Assembly: GCF_002902845.1 (NCBI RefSeq)
Contig: NZ_PPTF01000078.1
Coordinates: 82,563 to 146,562, forward strand
Source of the DNA: Chromobacterium sinusclupearum
GTDB lineage: Bacteria > Pseudomonadota > Gammaproteobacteria > Burkholderiales > Chromobacteriaceae
Direction: 5' to 3'
DNA: 64,000 bases
The notes below the pieces were generated by a model. That model ran no database searches and was not told the DNA's origin. It worked only from the letters and a program-made list of their open reading frames with translations. Positions 8,320-18,277 of the stretch are shown here, piece by piece; position 1 is the first letter of the stretch, and the number at the start of each line of letters is the position of its first letter. A program made the translations under genes and the position numbers.

Positions 8320-8328
8320 GGTGTTCTT

Positions 8329-9138
8329 TCAGCGTATGACCCGGTGCGCCAACGCAGGCAAGCCGCTGCGCACCGAGTGGATCAGTTCGGGATCGAGCTC
8401 CGCGGTGACCACGCCCTCGCCGCGCGGCAACTCGGCGAGGATGCGCCCCCAGGGGTCGATGATCATGGTGTGGCCATGGGTATGCCGGCCGTTTTCATGC
8501 GTGCCGCCCTGGGCCGAAGCCATCAGGTAGCATTGATTCTCTATCGCCCGCGCTCTGAGCAAAGCCTCCCAATGGGCTTGCCCGGTCGTGGCGGTGAAGG
8601 CCGCTGGCAGGATCAGCAGATCGAACGGCGCCAGCAGGCGGAATAGCTCTGGGAAACGCAGGTCGTAACAGATGCCGAGGGCGATGTCGGCCAGCGGCGT
8701 CTCGGCCTTGATCGGGGTCTGGCCGGGACGGATGGTGTTGGATTCGCAATAGCTCTCGCCCTGGCCGGTAAAGCCGAACAGGTGGATTTTGTCGTAACGC
8801 GCCGCCACTTCTCCCTGAGGGCTGAACAGCAGGCTGCTGTTGTATACCTTGTCCGCCTCTTCGCAGCGCAGCGGCACCGTGCCGCCCAGCAGCCACAGGC
8901 CATGGCGGCGCGCCATGTCGGACAGCGCCCGCTGAATCGGGCCATCGCCAAAGGCCTCGCGCAGCGCCACTTTATCGGTATCCTTGGCGCCCATCAGGCA
9001 AAAATATTCCGGCAGCACCGCCAGTTGCGCGCCGCGCGCGGCCGCCTCGGCCAGCAGCTGGTCAGCCTTGGCCAGATTGGCCTCTACGTTGAGGCCGGAC
9101 ACCATCTGCACCGCAGCGGCGATGAATTTCTGCATCAT
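8329..9138 (-). CDS. carbon-nitrogen hydrolase (Nit1/omega-amidase type)
   Basis: Nitrilase-superfamily enzyme of 269 residues with the catalytic triad Glu in LPEYF, Lys in YDKIHLF and Cys in GICYDLRFPE. The sequence resembles bacterial homologues of deaminated-glutathione amidase (Nit1), which repairs or removes deaminated glutathione in the cytoplasm. The gene overlaps the end of yhdP by 4 nt and is followed closely by tldD, so the three are probably co-transcribed. Superfamily and triad are certain; the precise amide substrate is inferred. Confidence 0.88.
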   Translation of the reverse strand: MMQKFIAAAVQMVSGLNVEANLAKADQLLAEAAARGAQLAVLPEYFCLMGAKDTDKVALREAFGDGPIQRALSDMARRHGLWLLGGTVPLRCEEADKVYNSSLLFSPQGEVAARYDKIHLFGFTGQGESYCESNTIRPGQTPIKAETPLADIALGICYDLRFPELFRLLAPFDLLILPAAFTATTGQAHWEALLRARAIENQCYLMASAQGGTHENGRHTHGHTMIIDPWGRILAELPRGEGVVTAELDPELIHSVRSGLPALAHRVIR

Positions 9139-12100
9139 GGTTGGTTTCCTCTGAACTTGACCGGCTCGCCGACATTCACCCGCTTCACCTGCGGGTCCTT
9201 CAGCGATCCTGTCACAGAATATTCCAGCGTGAGTATCTTGCCCACCGGATCCTGCAAAACCTTTTGCGCCGCCAGGGTGGCGATGCCCACCACCGGGTTC
9301 AGCAAGGCGGCGCCGGCCGCCAGGGCCACGCTTTCGGCGACGTGCGGCACCACCTTGACTTGCAGGGTCTGCGTCTCGCGGCCCAGGTCCACGCTGCCGG
9401 CGATGCCGACCTCGGCCGCAGGGCTTCGCATCTCCACCTTGTCGGAGCGGAACACGCCATCGCGCACGCTGGCCTTGCCTTGCAGCGCATCGAAGGCGAA
9501 ACCGTCGCTGAAGACATCAGTAAAGTCCAGCCGAATCCGCCGCGGCAGCGATTGCAGGCTCAGCACCCCGAGCAAACGCGCCACGCCGGGATCCACCTTG
9601 GCAAAGCGTCCGTTCTTGAAATCCAGCGCCATCTGGCCGGACAGATGCGCGGCGTCCAAATCGCTCAAGCCGCCCGGCCAGCTCAACTGCCCCGACAAAC
9701 TGCCCTGGCCATTGCGGAACACATCGACTTGGCCAAAGCGCTCCAACAATTTGCCGGCATTCGATACGTCCAGTTGGAAACGCGTCTCCACCCGGCCTAC
9801 GCCCTGCTCATCCACCCGCGCGCTGCCGGATAGCGTGCCTTCCGGCGCGCTCAGGCGCAAGGGGTCCATCAACCAGACGCTGCCGTTGCGCCGCGCCGTC
9901 ATGTCCAGTTGGCCGATCTTGCGGTTCTGCAAGGATAGTTCGCCGATATGCACCTTCATCGCCGGCAACTGCTGCTGGGCGCTGGCGGCGCTTGGCGTTC
10001 CCTCGGCGCGCAAAGGCCAGCTCAAGGCCAGGCGCTCCAGATTGGCCTGCAGCAGGCCGGCGCCGTCCCCCAACTGATAGCTGGCGGCGCCATCCGCCTC
10101 GCGCGAGCGCAAACCCACGTTCCACAGGCCGCTCTGTCCATTGTTCGAAACCTGGGCGTCGGCTTGGTGCAGCACGAAGCCGGCGAAGCTCAATTCCGGA
10201 GTATTCAGTTGCAGCTGCAAGGGCATGCCGAGCGGCTTGTCGCCGCCATGCGCGTCCAGCCGCGACAAACCGCTCCACCATTCGTCCAGCGCCACCTTGG
10301 GCAACTGCGCCCGCACAGCCAGTCCGGAAGACGGCCACTCGCCCGGCCGGCGGCCCAAACCCAGCGCGCCGGTCTGCAAATCGCCATCATCATTCAGCCG
10401 CAGTTTGCCTGCGAGCGCGCCGCCCAGGTCGAATTCCAGCCGCATCCCGCCGCCAAAACGGGCCGGCGCCGGCTGCAACTGCAGTTGCAGCGGCATGGCG
10501 CTATTCGCCGTCTTGCCCAACGGCGCCGGCGCGTCCAGCGCCACGCCTTGCAAGGTGCTGTCCAGCTGCAGGCTCTCCAGCCCATCGTGCACGACGAAGC
10601 GTCCATCAACCTGCATACGGCCGGACACCAGCGGCGCCGCCAACGGCAAATATTGCTGCATCAGCGCCTTGCCGTCCGCCTCGCCGCTCAGCGCGAAGCG
10701 CATGCGCTTGTCGGCACCGGTATGCGCGGTCAGCTTCAGCGGACCGCCAAAGGCATGCAGGGTCAGGCCCTTGCTGTCCACGCCGCGCTCGGTGAAGGTC
10801 AGCACGCCCTGCGCCCCCTCCAGCGCCGGCAGCGGCAATCGTTTGAACTGCAATGCGTTATGCTTGAACTCGAGGTCGCCGCGCAGTCGGGTGGATTCAT
10901 CGCCATCCAACGGCACCGCCAGTTGCAGCTTCAGGCCGGCCGGCCCTTCCGCCTTGATCTGGCCGGTAAAGCCTCCCAGCCAGCCATCGACCGGACTCTT
11001 GGTGGTGAAAGCCAGCATGCGGTCGAGCCGGTCTTCCGCCCGGCCATTGATCTTAAGCCACGGCACGTCGGCGCCGAGTTGATCGATGGCCACCGTCACA
11101 TCCTGCAGCGGCACGCCCACCGTGGACGCGCGCTTGCCTTCCACAAGCATCGATTCGTTGTGGAAGCGCAGCTTGGCGTCGATGTCGTCTATCGTCGGCC
11201 AGCCGGTTTCATACAGCAGCTTGGCTTTTTCGACATCGGCCTCCACCAAAAACTCGCCGCCATTGCCGCCGGCAAACGGGAATTTTTCCAGATCGCCCTT
11301 CAGCTTCAACGTCAGGTTTTTCGCCGTCCCATCCTGCAGCGCCTTGCTCAGCCAGCTTGTGGTGCGCTCGCCCACCTGATGCGGCAAATAGGAGGGGATG
11401 CGCGTCGCCTTGACCGCGTCTATCGTCCCGCTCAGGTCGATCAGGCCGGCGCTGTTGCCGGGATAATGGTAGCTACCGCTCACTTGGCCGTTCAGGTCGG
11501 CATTGGCGAAGACTACTTTGCGCAACGCGATATCCAGCCCTGCGCCCTTCTGCGTCCACTCAACGTCCGCCACCAGCTTGTCAAACGGCAAGCTGTGTCC
11601 GAACAATTCCGGATACACCACTTCGGACTGGCCGGTATCCAATTGCAGGCGGCCGCCATGCTCGTCGAACGCCACCTTGCCGCTGACGCCGGACACGCCC
11701 GGCACATCGGCAAACGGCTGCCAGGCCAGCTTTTCGAAACGGGACTTCAGCTTGAAACTGTGCGGCGCCTCCACCGGGCCCTGCCAGCCCACGGTCAGGT
11801 CATGCAGCGCGCCGCGCGGCGCGAAGCGGGCGAACAAGGGGTTGCGGTCCAGCCCGAGGGCATGGATGAAGGGGTTCAGATTGCCGACATCGACATTATC
11901 CAGCGTCAATTCGCCGCCGCCTTGCGCGCCGGGACGCCACTCGCCCTTGATGGAAGACTTGTCGAAGGCCAGCCCGGTGGCGCTGGCCAAGGTTAAATCA
12001 CTGGCCGCGATGCGGTAGCTGCCGCCCGACTGCCGATCCAGCTGCAGCTTGCCCTGCAATTGCGGCAACACCAGCTCGCGCGCGCTGGGCGGCGTGTAGG

Positions 12101-12986
12101 CCGCGTCTCGCACGCTGACATCGGCCTGCAGGCTGCTGATGGAGCCATCGGAAAACGCCATTTCCAAGGTGCCGTCGCCCTCGCCGCTGCGCAGCACGCC
12201 CAGATCGCGCATATAACGCGACCAGACGCTGGCGCGCGCGCCGTTCAGGGCCACGCGCAGCGTGCCGGACCAGTCCTGCCAGTGGTCGATGTCGTCGCCG
12301 CGCCAGCCGGCACTCAGCTCGAAGCCTTTGCCCAGCGTGGCGGCCGGCAAACCGGACAATTGCAGCTTGTGTCCCAGCAGCGTGCGCTCCAGCAACAGCC
12401 GGCCCTGCTGCAGATCCAGCCGCGGCAGGCCCAGGCGCTCATCCACCCAGCTCAGGCGGGCATTGCGGATTTCCAGCGAAGGCTGGCGCAGCAGCCAGTT
12501 GCCCAGGGCGTTGTCGTGCGACGGCCCGCTGCTCAGATCGAAGCCGTTCAGATAGATGACGCCGTTAGGATCGCGGCGCAACTCCACCGATGGCCCATCG
12601 GCCAGCACCGACAGCCGCGGCTCCCCCGCCAGCAAGGAGGTCCAGGATGGTTGCACCGTCACGGCGCTCAAGGTCAGCGCCTGGCCGGAAACCGGATTGG
12701 CGATGGACACGCCATTCAATTCAAACCGCGGCGCCACGCCGTCCCATTGGCCGGACAGCCTGGCGATGCCGACCTTATGCCCGAGCGAAGCGGACAGGCT
12801 GTTCTCCAGCAGCGGACGGTAATGATCCAGACGCGGCAGCAGCCAGAAGGTAAAGATGGCAAACGCCGCGCACAGCAAGCTGCCGGCGACGGCCAGCGCC
12901 GCCGCGAACAGCAAAAGGCCGCGCTTCAACAGGCGCAGCACATGAATATGGGACAACGGCGACAAGGGCTTTTTCAACGATGGCAA
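9135..12986 (-). CDS. yhdP: YhdP family AsmA-like envelope protein
   Basis: Very large protein (about 1283 residues) with one N-terminal membrane anchor (LLLFAAALAVAGSLLCAAFAIF..) and a long periplasmic region of repeating beta-rich AsmA-like segments, ending in the AsmA-type C-terminus (AAGAALLNPVVGIATLAAQKVLQDP). In E. coli YhdP and its relatives carry phospholipids between inner and outer membranes; length matches (1266 in E. coli). The in-frame start at 12986 is TTG and no ATG exists near it; a start a few codons downstream is possible. It heads the yhdP-nitrilase-tldD unit and is divergent from glnE. Confidence 0.9.
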   Translation of the reverse strand: MPSLKKPLSPLSHIHVLRLLKRGLLLFAAALAVAGSLLCAAFAIFTFWLLPRLDHYRPLLENSLSASLGHKVGIARLSGQWDGVAPRFELNGVSIANPVSGQALTLSAVTVQPSWTSLLAGEPRLSVLADGPSVELRRDPNGVIYLNGFDLSSGPSHDNALGNWLLRQPSLEIRNARLSWVDERLGLPRLDLQQGRLLLERTLLGHKLQLSGLPAATLGKGFELSAGWRGDDIDHWQDWSGTLRVALNGARASVWSRYMRDLGVLRSGEGDGTLEMAFSDGSISSLQADVSVRDAAYTPPSARELVLPQLQGKLQLDRQSGGSYRIAASDLTLASATGLAFDKSSIKGEWRPGAQGGGELTLDNVDVGNLNPFIHALGLDRNPLFARFAPRGALHDLTVGWQGPVEAPHSFKLKSRFEKLAWQPFADVPGVSGVSGKVAFDEHGGRLQLDTGQSEVVYPELFGHSLPFDKLVADVEWTQKGAGLDIALRKVVFANADLNGQVSGSYHYPGNSAGLIDLSGTIDAVKATRIPSYLPHQVGERTTSWLSKALQDGTAKNLTLKLKGDLEKFPFAGGNGGEFLVEADVEKAKLLYETGWPTIDDIDAKLRFHNESMLVEGKRASTVGVPLQDVTVAIDQLGADVPWLKINGRAEDRLDRMLAFTTKSPVDGWLGGFTGQIKAEGPAGLKLQLAVPLDGDESTRLRGDLEFKHNALQFKRLPLPALEGAQGVLTFTERGVDSKGLTLHAFGGPLKLTAHTGADKRMRFALSGEADGKALMQQYLPLAAPLVSGRMQVDGRFVVHDGLESLQLDSTLQGVALDAPAPLGKTANSAMPLQLQLQPAPARFGGGMRLEFDLGGALAGKLRLNDDGDLQTGALGLGRRPGEWPSSGLAVRAQLPKVALDEWWSGLSRLDAHGGDKPLGMPLQLQLNTPELSFAGFVLHQADAQVSNNGQSGLWNVGLRSREADGAASYQLGDGAGLLQANLERLALSWPLRAEGTPSAASAQQQLPAMKVHIGELSLQNRKIGQLDMTARRNGSVWLMDPLRLSAPEGTLSGSARVDEQGVGRVETRFQLDVSNAGKLLERFGQVDVFRNGQGSLSGQLSWPGGLSDLDAAHLSGQMALDFKNGRFAKVDPGVARLLGVLSLQSLPRRIRLDFTDVFSDGFAFDALQGKASVRDGVFRSDKVEMRSPAAEVGIAGSVDLGRETQTLQVKVVPHVAESVALAAGAALLNPVVGIATLAAQKVLQDPVGKILTLEYSVTGSLKDPQVKRVNVGEPVKFRGNQP

Positions 12987-13087
12987 ACCGTTACAATGGC
13001 ATGAGTGAGAGATACGGCGCGAAACCGGCTGCAGCCCGCCCCTGGCGCCGCCGTCACCCGGCCACGCGCCAAGCCGTCGGAGCTATT

Positions 13088-15772
13088 ATGCCAGCAAACA
13101 CGAGTGATGCCATTGCCCGCAGTTGCGAGTTTTCCCAGTATTTACACCGTCTGCTGAGCGCCCGCCCCGAGCAAGCCCAGCGCCTGCAGCAGAAATGGCA
13201 GCAGCCCTTCACCCTGGACGAAATGCAGACTTTCGTCGACTGGCCGGCGCTAACCGCGCCGGAGCAGCAGGGACCGGCGTTGCGCCAGCTGCGCCAGGCG
13301 GTCATGGCGCGACTGATCTGCCGCGACCTGAACGGCCTGGCCTCGCTGGATGAAGTCATGAGCACCATCAGCCAGCTGGCGGAATTCGCCGTGCGCCAGG
13401 CGCTGGCCTGCGCCGCGGCCGCGCTGACGCAATATGGCCAGCCGATAGGCGAAGACAGCGGCGAGCCGCAGCAGCTCATCGTCATCGGCATGGGCAAGCT
13501 GGGCGGCGGCGAACTGAACGTCAGCTCGGACATCGACCTGATCTTCATCTACCCGGAAAGCGGCGAAACCGACGGCGCCCGCCGCATCAGCAACCACGAG
13601 TACTTCACCCAACTGGGCAAGCGATTGATCGCATTGCTCAACGACATCACGCCGGATGGCCAGGTTTTCCGCGTCGACATGCGCCTGCGTCCCTACGGCG
13701 ACTCCGGCCCGCTGGTGATGAGCTTCGCCGCGCTGGAGAACTATCTGCTCAGCCAGGGCCGCGAGTGGGAGCGCTACGCCTGGATCAAGGCCAAGGCGCT
13801 GACGGGCGACGCCGAGGCGTTGAACCAGCTGGTGCGGCCCTTCGTCTACCGCAAATATCTGGACTACAACGCCTACGGCGCGATGCGCGAACTGCACGCG
13901 CAGATTCGCCGCGAAGTGGCGCGGCGCGATATGGCGGACAACATCAAGCTCGGACCCGGCGGCATCCGCGAAGCCGAATTCATCGCCCAGGTGTTCCAGC
14001 TGATCCGCGGCGGCCGCGACCGCACCCTGCAGCTGCGCGGCACCCGCGCCACGCTGGACCGGCTGGCCGCGTTGCGGCTGCTGGAGCCGGACGCCGTGGA
14101 GGAGCTGCAGGCTGCTTACGCCTTCCTGCGCAATCTGGAGCATCGCCTGCAGTATCTGGACGACCAGCAGACGCAGACCCTGCCCACCGCGCCCGACACC
14201 CGGCAGAAGATCGCCGCCAGCATGGGCTTTGCCGATTGGCCAGCCTTTGAGGAGGCGCTGGCTGCGGTCCGCGCCAAGGTCAGCCGCCACTTTGAGCAGG
14301 TATTCATCCTGCCCAGCGAGGACAGCCCGGACCATCCGCTGTCCGAGCTATGGCTGGACGTGTCGGAGCAGGCGCCGGAACAGAAGCTGGCCGAACTCGG
14401 CTATGCCGATCCCCAAGCGGTCTCCCGCCAGCTCAAGGGCCTGGCGCAGAGCCAGCGCTATCTGCAGATGCCGCTGTCCGGCCGCAAGAAGCTGGACGCG
14501 CTGATGCCGGCGCTGATCGAGGTGGCCTCGCGCTTCCCCAACGCCGACGACACGCTGGCGCGCATCATCGGCTTGATGGAAGCCATCAGCCGCCGCGCTT
14601 CCTACCTGGCGCTGCTGACCGAATACCCACAGACGCTGCAAAGGCTGGCCTCGCTGTATTCCGCCAGCGCCTGGGTATCGGCCTACCTCAGCCGCCACCC
14701 CATCTTGCTGGACGAGTTGCTCGACGTGCGCGTGCTGTACGCCGCGCCGGACTGGCCGCAATTGGCCGCCCAGCTGGAAACGCAGCTGGACCAGGCCGAG
14801 GGCGACGTCGAAGCCAAAATGGACGCGCTGCGCCACTTCCAGCATGCCCAGACCTTCCGCCTGGTGGCGCAGGACCTGGCCGGCATGTGGACCTTGGAAG
14901 CGCTGTCCGACGAGCTGTCGCGGCTGGCCGACCTGGTGCTGGACGCGGCGGTGCGCCACGCCTGGCGCGACATTCCGGCCCGCCACATCGACACGCCGCG
15001 CTTCGCGGTGATCGGCTACGGCAAGCTGGGCGGCAAGGAACTCGGCTACGCCTCGGACCTCGACATCATTTTCCTGTACGACGACCCGCACCCCGATGCG
15101 CCTGACCTGTACTCCCGCCTGGCGCGCAAGCTCTCCACCTGGCTGACCAGCGCCACCGCAGCCGGCGTGCTGTACGATATCGACCTGCGGCTGCGCCCCA
15201 ACGGCGCCAGCGGCTTGCTGGTCAGCTCTATCGCCGCCTTCCGCCAGTACCAGGAAAACCAGGCCTGGGTATGGGAACATCAGGCGCTGACGCGCGCCCG
15301 CTTCGTCGCCGGCGATACGGACATCGGCGCGCAGTTCGAGGCCGAGCGCCACGCCATCCTGACGCTGCGGCGCGAGCCGGCCAAGCTGCGCGATGAAGTC
15401 CTGGCCATGCGCCAGCGCATGCTGGAGAGCCATCCCGCGCGCGACGACGACGTCAAGAACGCCCGCGGCGGCATCATAGACATCGAGTTCATCGTGCAGT
15501 ACTTGATCCTGGCCCACGCCCACCATCTGCCGGCCTTCACCGGCAACACCGGCAATATCGCCCTGCTGGCCGTAGCGGCGCAGGCCGGACTGATAGACCC
15601 GGCACAGGCGGAACAAGCGCGCGACGCCTACCGCCTGTTCCGCCGCCTGCAGCACGCGGCCCGCCTCAACGACAGGCAGAATGTGGACGTGGACGCCGCC
15701 TTGCTTGCCGCCTACCAATGCGGCAAGCAGCTTTGGCAACAGGTTTTCGAGCAAGCGCTCGATTTTTCCTGA
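13088..15772 (+). CDS. glnE: bifunctional glutamine synthetase adenylyltransferase/adenylyl-removing enzyme
   Basis: This 894-residue GlnE has two nucleotidyltransferase domains. The N-terminal adenylyl-removing domain shows GMGKLGGGELNVSSDIDLIF and the C-terminal adenylyl-transferase domain shows GYGKLGGKELGYASDLDIIF; each is followed by a helical GlnD-type regulatory region with R..PGGIREAEF or ARGGIIDIEF. It adds or removes AMP on glutamine synthetase in response to PII, controlling nitrogen assimilation. The frame is open to 12980, but MPANTSDAIARSC at 13088 is chosen because the upstream part is arginine/proline-rich, not family-like, and overlaps the yhdP start. A divergent promoter region lies between the two. 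Confidence 0.95.
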   Translation: MPANTSDAIARSCEFSQYLHRLLSARPEQAQRLQQKWQQPFTLDEMQTFVDWPALTAPEQQGPALRQLRQAVMARLICRDLNGLASLDEVMSTISQLAEFAVRQALACAAAALTQYGQPIGEDSGEPQQLIVIGMGKLGGGELNVSSDIDLIFIYPESGETDGARRISNHEYFTQLGKRLIALLNDITPDGQVFRVDMRLRPYGDSGPLVMSFAALENYLLSQGREWERYAWIKAKALTGDAEALNQLVRPFVYRKYLDYNAYGAMRELHAQIRREVARRDMADNIKLGPGGIREAEFIAQVFQLIRGGRDRTLQLRGTRATLDRLAALRLLEPDAVEELQAAYAFLRNLEHRLQYLDDQQTQTLPTAPDTRQKIAASMGFADWPAFEEALAAVRAKVSRHFEQVFILPSEDSPDHPLSELWLDVSEQAPEQKLAELGYADPQAVSRQLKGLAQSQRYLQMPLSGRKKLDALMPALIEVASRFPNADDTLARIIGLMEAISRRASYLALLTEYPQTLQRLASLYSASAWVSAYLSRHPILLDELLDVRVLYAAPDWPQLAAQLETQLDQAEGDVEAKMDALRHFQHAQTFRLVAQDLAGMWTLEALSDELSRLADLVLDAAVRHAWRDIPARHIDTPRFAVIGYGKLGGKELGYASDLDIIFLYDDPHPDAPDLYSRLARKLSTWLTSATAAGVLYDIDLRLRPNGASGLLVSSIAAFRQYQENQAWVWEHQALTRARFVAGDTDIGAQFEAERHAILTLRREPAKLRDEVLAMRQRMLESHPARDDDVKNARGGIIDIEFIVQYLILAHAHHLPAFTGNTGNIALLAVAAQAGLIDPAQAEQARDAYRLFRRLQHAARLNDRQNVDVDAALLAAYQCGKQLWQQVFEQALDFS

Positions 15773-15779
15773 CAGTCGG

Positions 15780-15807
15780 TTCACAAAGCCGCGCGCTGCG
15801 GTATACA
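15780..15807 (+). promoter_or_regulatory. possible ilvE promoter
   Basis: TTCACA (15780-15785) and TATACA lie 16 nt apart in the glnE-ilvE gap. A small hairpin (GGCGGC/GCCGCC) and a GC-rich palindromic stretch follow before the strong AGGAGAG ribosome site of ilvE. Only moderate match to a sigma-70 promoter. Confidence 0.3.
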
Positions 15808-15894
15808 CTGATCCATTAAACAGGCGGCGACAGGCCGCCATGGCAAGACGCGGGCCGCGCGCCCGGACAAAGCACAACACAGGAGAGAACCGAG

Positions 15895-16818
15895 ATGTCG
15901 ATGGCTGATCGCGACGGATATATTTGGTATGACGGCAAACTGGTGGACTGGCGCGACGCCACCACCCACGTCCTGACCCACACGCTGCATTACGGCATGG
16001 GCGTATTTGAGGGCGTGCGCGCCTACGAAACCGCTGACGGTCCGGCGATCTTCCGCCTGCAGGATCACACCGCCCGTCTGTTCCGCTCCGCCAAGATCCT
16101 GGGCATGGACCTGCCATTCACTCCGGAACAGATCAACCAGGCCCACCTGGACGTGGTGAAGGCCAATGGCCTGAAATCCTGCTATTTCCGCCCGATGGCC
16201 TTCTACGGCTCCGGCAAGCTGGGCGTGGCGCCGATGAAGAACGACGTGCGCGTGATCGTGGCCGCCTGGCCGTGGGGCGCCTACCTCGGCGACGAGGGCC
16301 TGGAAAAAGGCATCCGCGTGAAGACCAGCTCCTTCACCCGCCACCACGTCAACATCACCATGTGCAAGGCCAAGGCCAACGGCAATTACATGAACTCCAT
16401 CTTGGCCAATAACGAGGCCACGGCGGACGGCTACGACGAAGCCCTGCTGCTGGATGTGGATGGCTTCGTGGCCGAAGGCTCCGGCGAAAACATCTTCATC
16501 GTTCGCAAGGGCAAGCTATATACTCCGGACCTGACCAGCGCGCTGGAAGGCATCACCCGCGACACCGTGGTGCAAATTGCCAGTGAAATGGGCCTGCAAC
16601 TGGTGGAAAAGCGCATCACCCGCGATGAAGTCTACAGCGCGGACGAAGCCTTCTTCACCGGCACCGCCGCCGAAGTGACCCCGATCCGCGAACTGGACCG
16701 CCGCCCGATAGGCGACGGCGGCCGCGGCCCGATCACCGCCGAAATCCAGAAGCGCTACTTCAGCATCGTCAAGGGCCAGGATGCCGAACACCGGCATTGG
16801 CTCACTTACGTAAAATAA
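15895..16818 (+). CDS. ilvE: branched-chain amino acid aminotransferase
   Basis: Fold type IV PLP aminotransferase of 307 residues. Conserved elements include THTLHYGMGVFEGVRAY, the PLP lysine region CKAKANGNYMNSILAN, and EGSGENIFIVRKGKL, followed by EGITRDTV. IlvE makes leucine, isoleucine and valine from their keto acids and also begins their breakdown; it thus feeds both the leu genes and the valine catabolic operon elsewhere in this window. The ATG at 15895 follows AGGAGAG. A rho-independent terminator follows at 16841. Confidence 0.95.
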   Translation: MSMADRDGYIWYDGKLVDWRDATTHVLTHTLHYGMGVFEGVRAYETADGPAIFRLQDHTARLFRSAKILGMDLPFTPEQINQAHLDVVKANGLKSCYFRPMAFYGSGKLGVAPMKNDVRVIVAAWPWGAYLGDEGLEKGIRVKTSSFTRHHVNITMCKAKANGNYMNSILANNEATADGYDEALLLDVDGFVAEGSGENIFIVRKGKLYTPDLTSALEGITRDTVVQIASEMGLQLVEKRITRDEVYSADEAFFTGTAAEVTPIRELDRRPIGDGGRGPITAEIQKRYFSIVKGQDAEHRHWLTYVK

Positions 16819-16840
16819 GCGGTAGAATCCGCATCTCGCG

Positions 16841-16886
16841 CGCCAGCAGCGAGCGGCCCTCCGGCCGTCCTGCTGGCGGCGCTTTT
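16841..16886 (+). terminator. intrinsic terminator after ilvE
   Basis: CGCCAGCAG (16841-16849) pairs with CTGCTGGCG (16870-16878), with a further GC-rich inner stem (CGGCC/GGCCG), followed by GCGCTTTTGT. Confidence 0.65.
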
Positions 16887-16920
16887 GTCGGAAGCCCGCT
16901 CGCTGCAACAAGGAACGACC

Positions 16921-17121
16921 ATGGCAGAACTGAAAGAAAACACCGCACGCTACATCGAAGTCACCCAGCACGACCTGCCGCTGCACTGCCCGATGCCGGA
17001 CATGAAGGCCTGGAACTCCCACCCCCGCGTCTACCTGCCGGTGGCCAAGACCGGCGAGGCGCTCTGTCCCTACTGCGGCACCCAGTACAAGCTGATCGGC
17101 CCGGCAGGCCATCACCACTGA
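16921..17121 (+). CDS. zinc-finger (zf-CHCC) domain protein
   Basis: A 66-residue protein with the CHCC zinc-binding set C23, H34, C49 and C52 (CPYCGTQY), as in the zf-CHCC family related to the mitochondrial complex I subunit NDUFS6. Bacterial members are small cytoplasmic proteins, commonly next to ilvE and heptosyltransferase genes in beta-proteobacteria; the bacterial role is not settled. The start at 16921 (MAELKEN) is chosen over an upstream in-frame ATG because AAGGAACG precedes it and homologues start here. The C-terminus is a His triplet. Confidence 0.85.
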   Translation: MAELKENTARYIEVTQHDLPLHCPMPDMKAWNSHPRVYLPVAKTGEALCPYCGTQYKLIGPAGHHH

Positions 17122-17143
17122 GGCCATCGCCCGCATCGACGGC

Positions 17144-17173
17144 AAAGGGTGTGGCGCGGGCCACCCCTTTTTT
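17144..17173 (+). terminator. intrinsic terminator after the zinc-finger gene
   Basis: AAAGGG..TGG (17144-17153) pairs imperfectly with CCACCCCTTT, leading into T17168-T17173. It separates the zinc-finger gene from waaF. Confidence 0.6.
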
Positions 17174-17241
17174 GCTTGCCGCCGCCAAACGCAAGCCGCG
17201 CTGCCCCAGCCGGCTTGCGTTTGGAACCGGAAGCACCCCGC

Positions 17242-18276
17242 ATGAAAAAGAAAATCCTCGTCATCGGCCCGTCCTGGGTCGGCGACAGCGTGATGGCTCA
17301 ACCGTTGTACCGCCGCCTGCACCAGCGCCACCCGCAGCTGGAACTGCATGTGTTCGCGCCATCCTGGACCCTGCCGCTCTTGGCGCGGATGCCGGAAGTG
17401 GCCAAGTCGCATCTGAATCCGTTCGGCCACGGCGCGCTGCGGCTGGCCGAGCGCTGGAAAGTGGCGCGACAGCTGGCGAAGGAAGGCTTCGACCAGGTCA
17501 TCGTGCTGCCCAACTCGCTGAAATCCGCGCTCATCCCCTTGTTTGCCGGCATTCCGCTGCGCACCGGCTTTCTCGGCGAATCGCGCTACGGCCTCTTGAA
17601 CGACGCGCGCGAGCTGGACGAGCAGGCGCTGCCGATGATGGTGGAGCGCTTCTGCGCGCTGGCCGAAGACAAGCGCTCGGCGCTGCCGCGCCCCATTCCC
17701 AATCCGCAGCTGAGCACCGATCCAGCCATCCAGCGCCAGGTCGCGGCGCGCCTGGGTCTCGACCTGACGCGCCCGGCCATCGCCTTCTGCCCCGGCGCGG
17801 AATACGGCCCGGCCAAGCGCTGGCCCGCTCGCCACTTCGCCGAACTGGCGCGCCGCTTCGATGCCGCAGGCTACGCGGTATGGCTGTTCGGCTCCGGCAA
17901 AGATAAAGAAATCGGCGACGAAATCGCCCGCCTGTCCGCCGGCAGCGCGGTCAATCTATGCGGCGCGACTGGCCTGGAGGAAGCGATCGACCTGATCGGG
18001 CTGACCACGCTAGCCGTCTGCAACGATTCCGGCCTGATGCACGTCGCCGCGGCGCTCGACAAGCCCCTGGTGGCGCTGTACGGCTCATCCAGCCCGGACT
18101 TCACGCCGCCGCTGTCCGACCGCGCCGCCATCGTGTCGCTGAATCTGGACTGCAGCCCCTGTTTCGAGCGCAGCTGTCCGTACGGACACACCGACTGTCT
18201 GGAAAAAATGCAACCCGACATGGTCTGGCAGGCGTCGCAGACTCTGCTGCCGGCTTTGACCGCCCCCCAGGAATGA
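17242..18276 (+). CDS. waaF: lipopolysaccharide heptosyltransferase II
   Basis: This GT-9 glycosyltransferase has 344 residues. It opens KILVIGPSWVGDSVMAQPL (donor-binding loop) and carries FCPGAEYGPAKRWPARHFAEL and CNDSGLMHVAAALDKPLVALYGSSSPDFTPP, the usual WaaF signatures. It adds the second L-glycero-D-manno-heptose to the LPS inner core on the cytoplasmic face of the inner membrane. The ATG at 17242 is chosen because it starts the conserved Rossmann strand; the frame is open further upstream only as low-quality coding. The TetR gene starts 1 nt after its stop. Confidence 0.94.
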   Translation: MKKKILVIGPSWVGDSVMAQPLYRRLHQRHPQLELHVFAPSWTLPLLARMPEVAKSHLNPFGHGALRLAERWKVARQLAKEGFDQVIVLPNSLKSALIPLFAGIPLRTGFLGESRYGLLNDARELDEQALPMMVERFCALAEDKRSALPRPIPNPQLSTDPAIQRQVAARLGLDLTRPAIAFCPGAEYGPAKRWPARHFAELARRFDAAGYAVWLFGSGKDKEIGDEIARLSAGSAVNLCGATGLEEAIDLIGLTTLAVCNDSGLMHVAAALDKPLVALYGSSSPDFTPPLSDRAAIVSLNLDCSPCFERSCPYGHTDCLEKMQPDMVWQASQTLLPALTAPQE

Positions 18277-18277
18277 T

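Noticed and set aside
6850..8646. 598-codon plus-strand ORF over tldD
   Set aside because: Shadow frame typical of high-GC DNA; TldD motifs are on the minus strand.
9948..11996. 682-codon plus-strand ORF over yhdP
   Set aside because: No family features and heavy Q/R/A/H bias; opposite strand encodes YhdP with proper start-anchored membrane segment.
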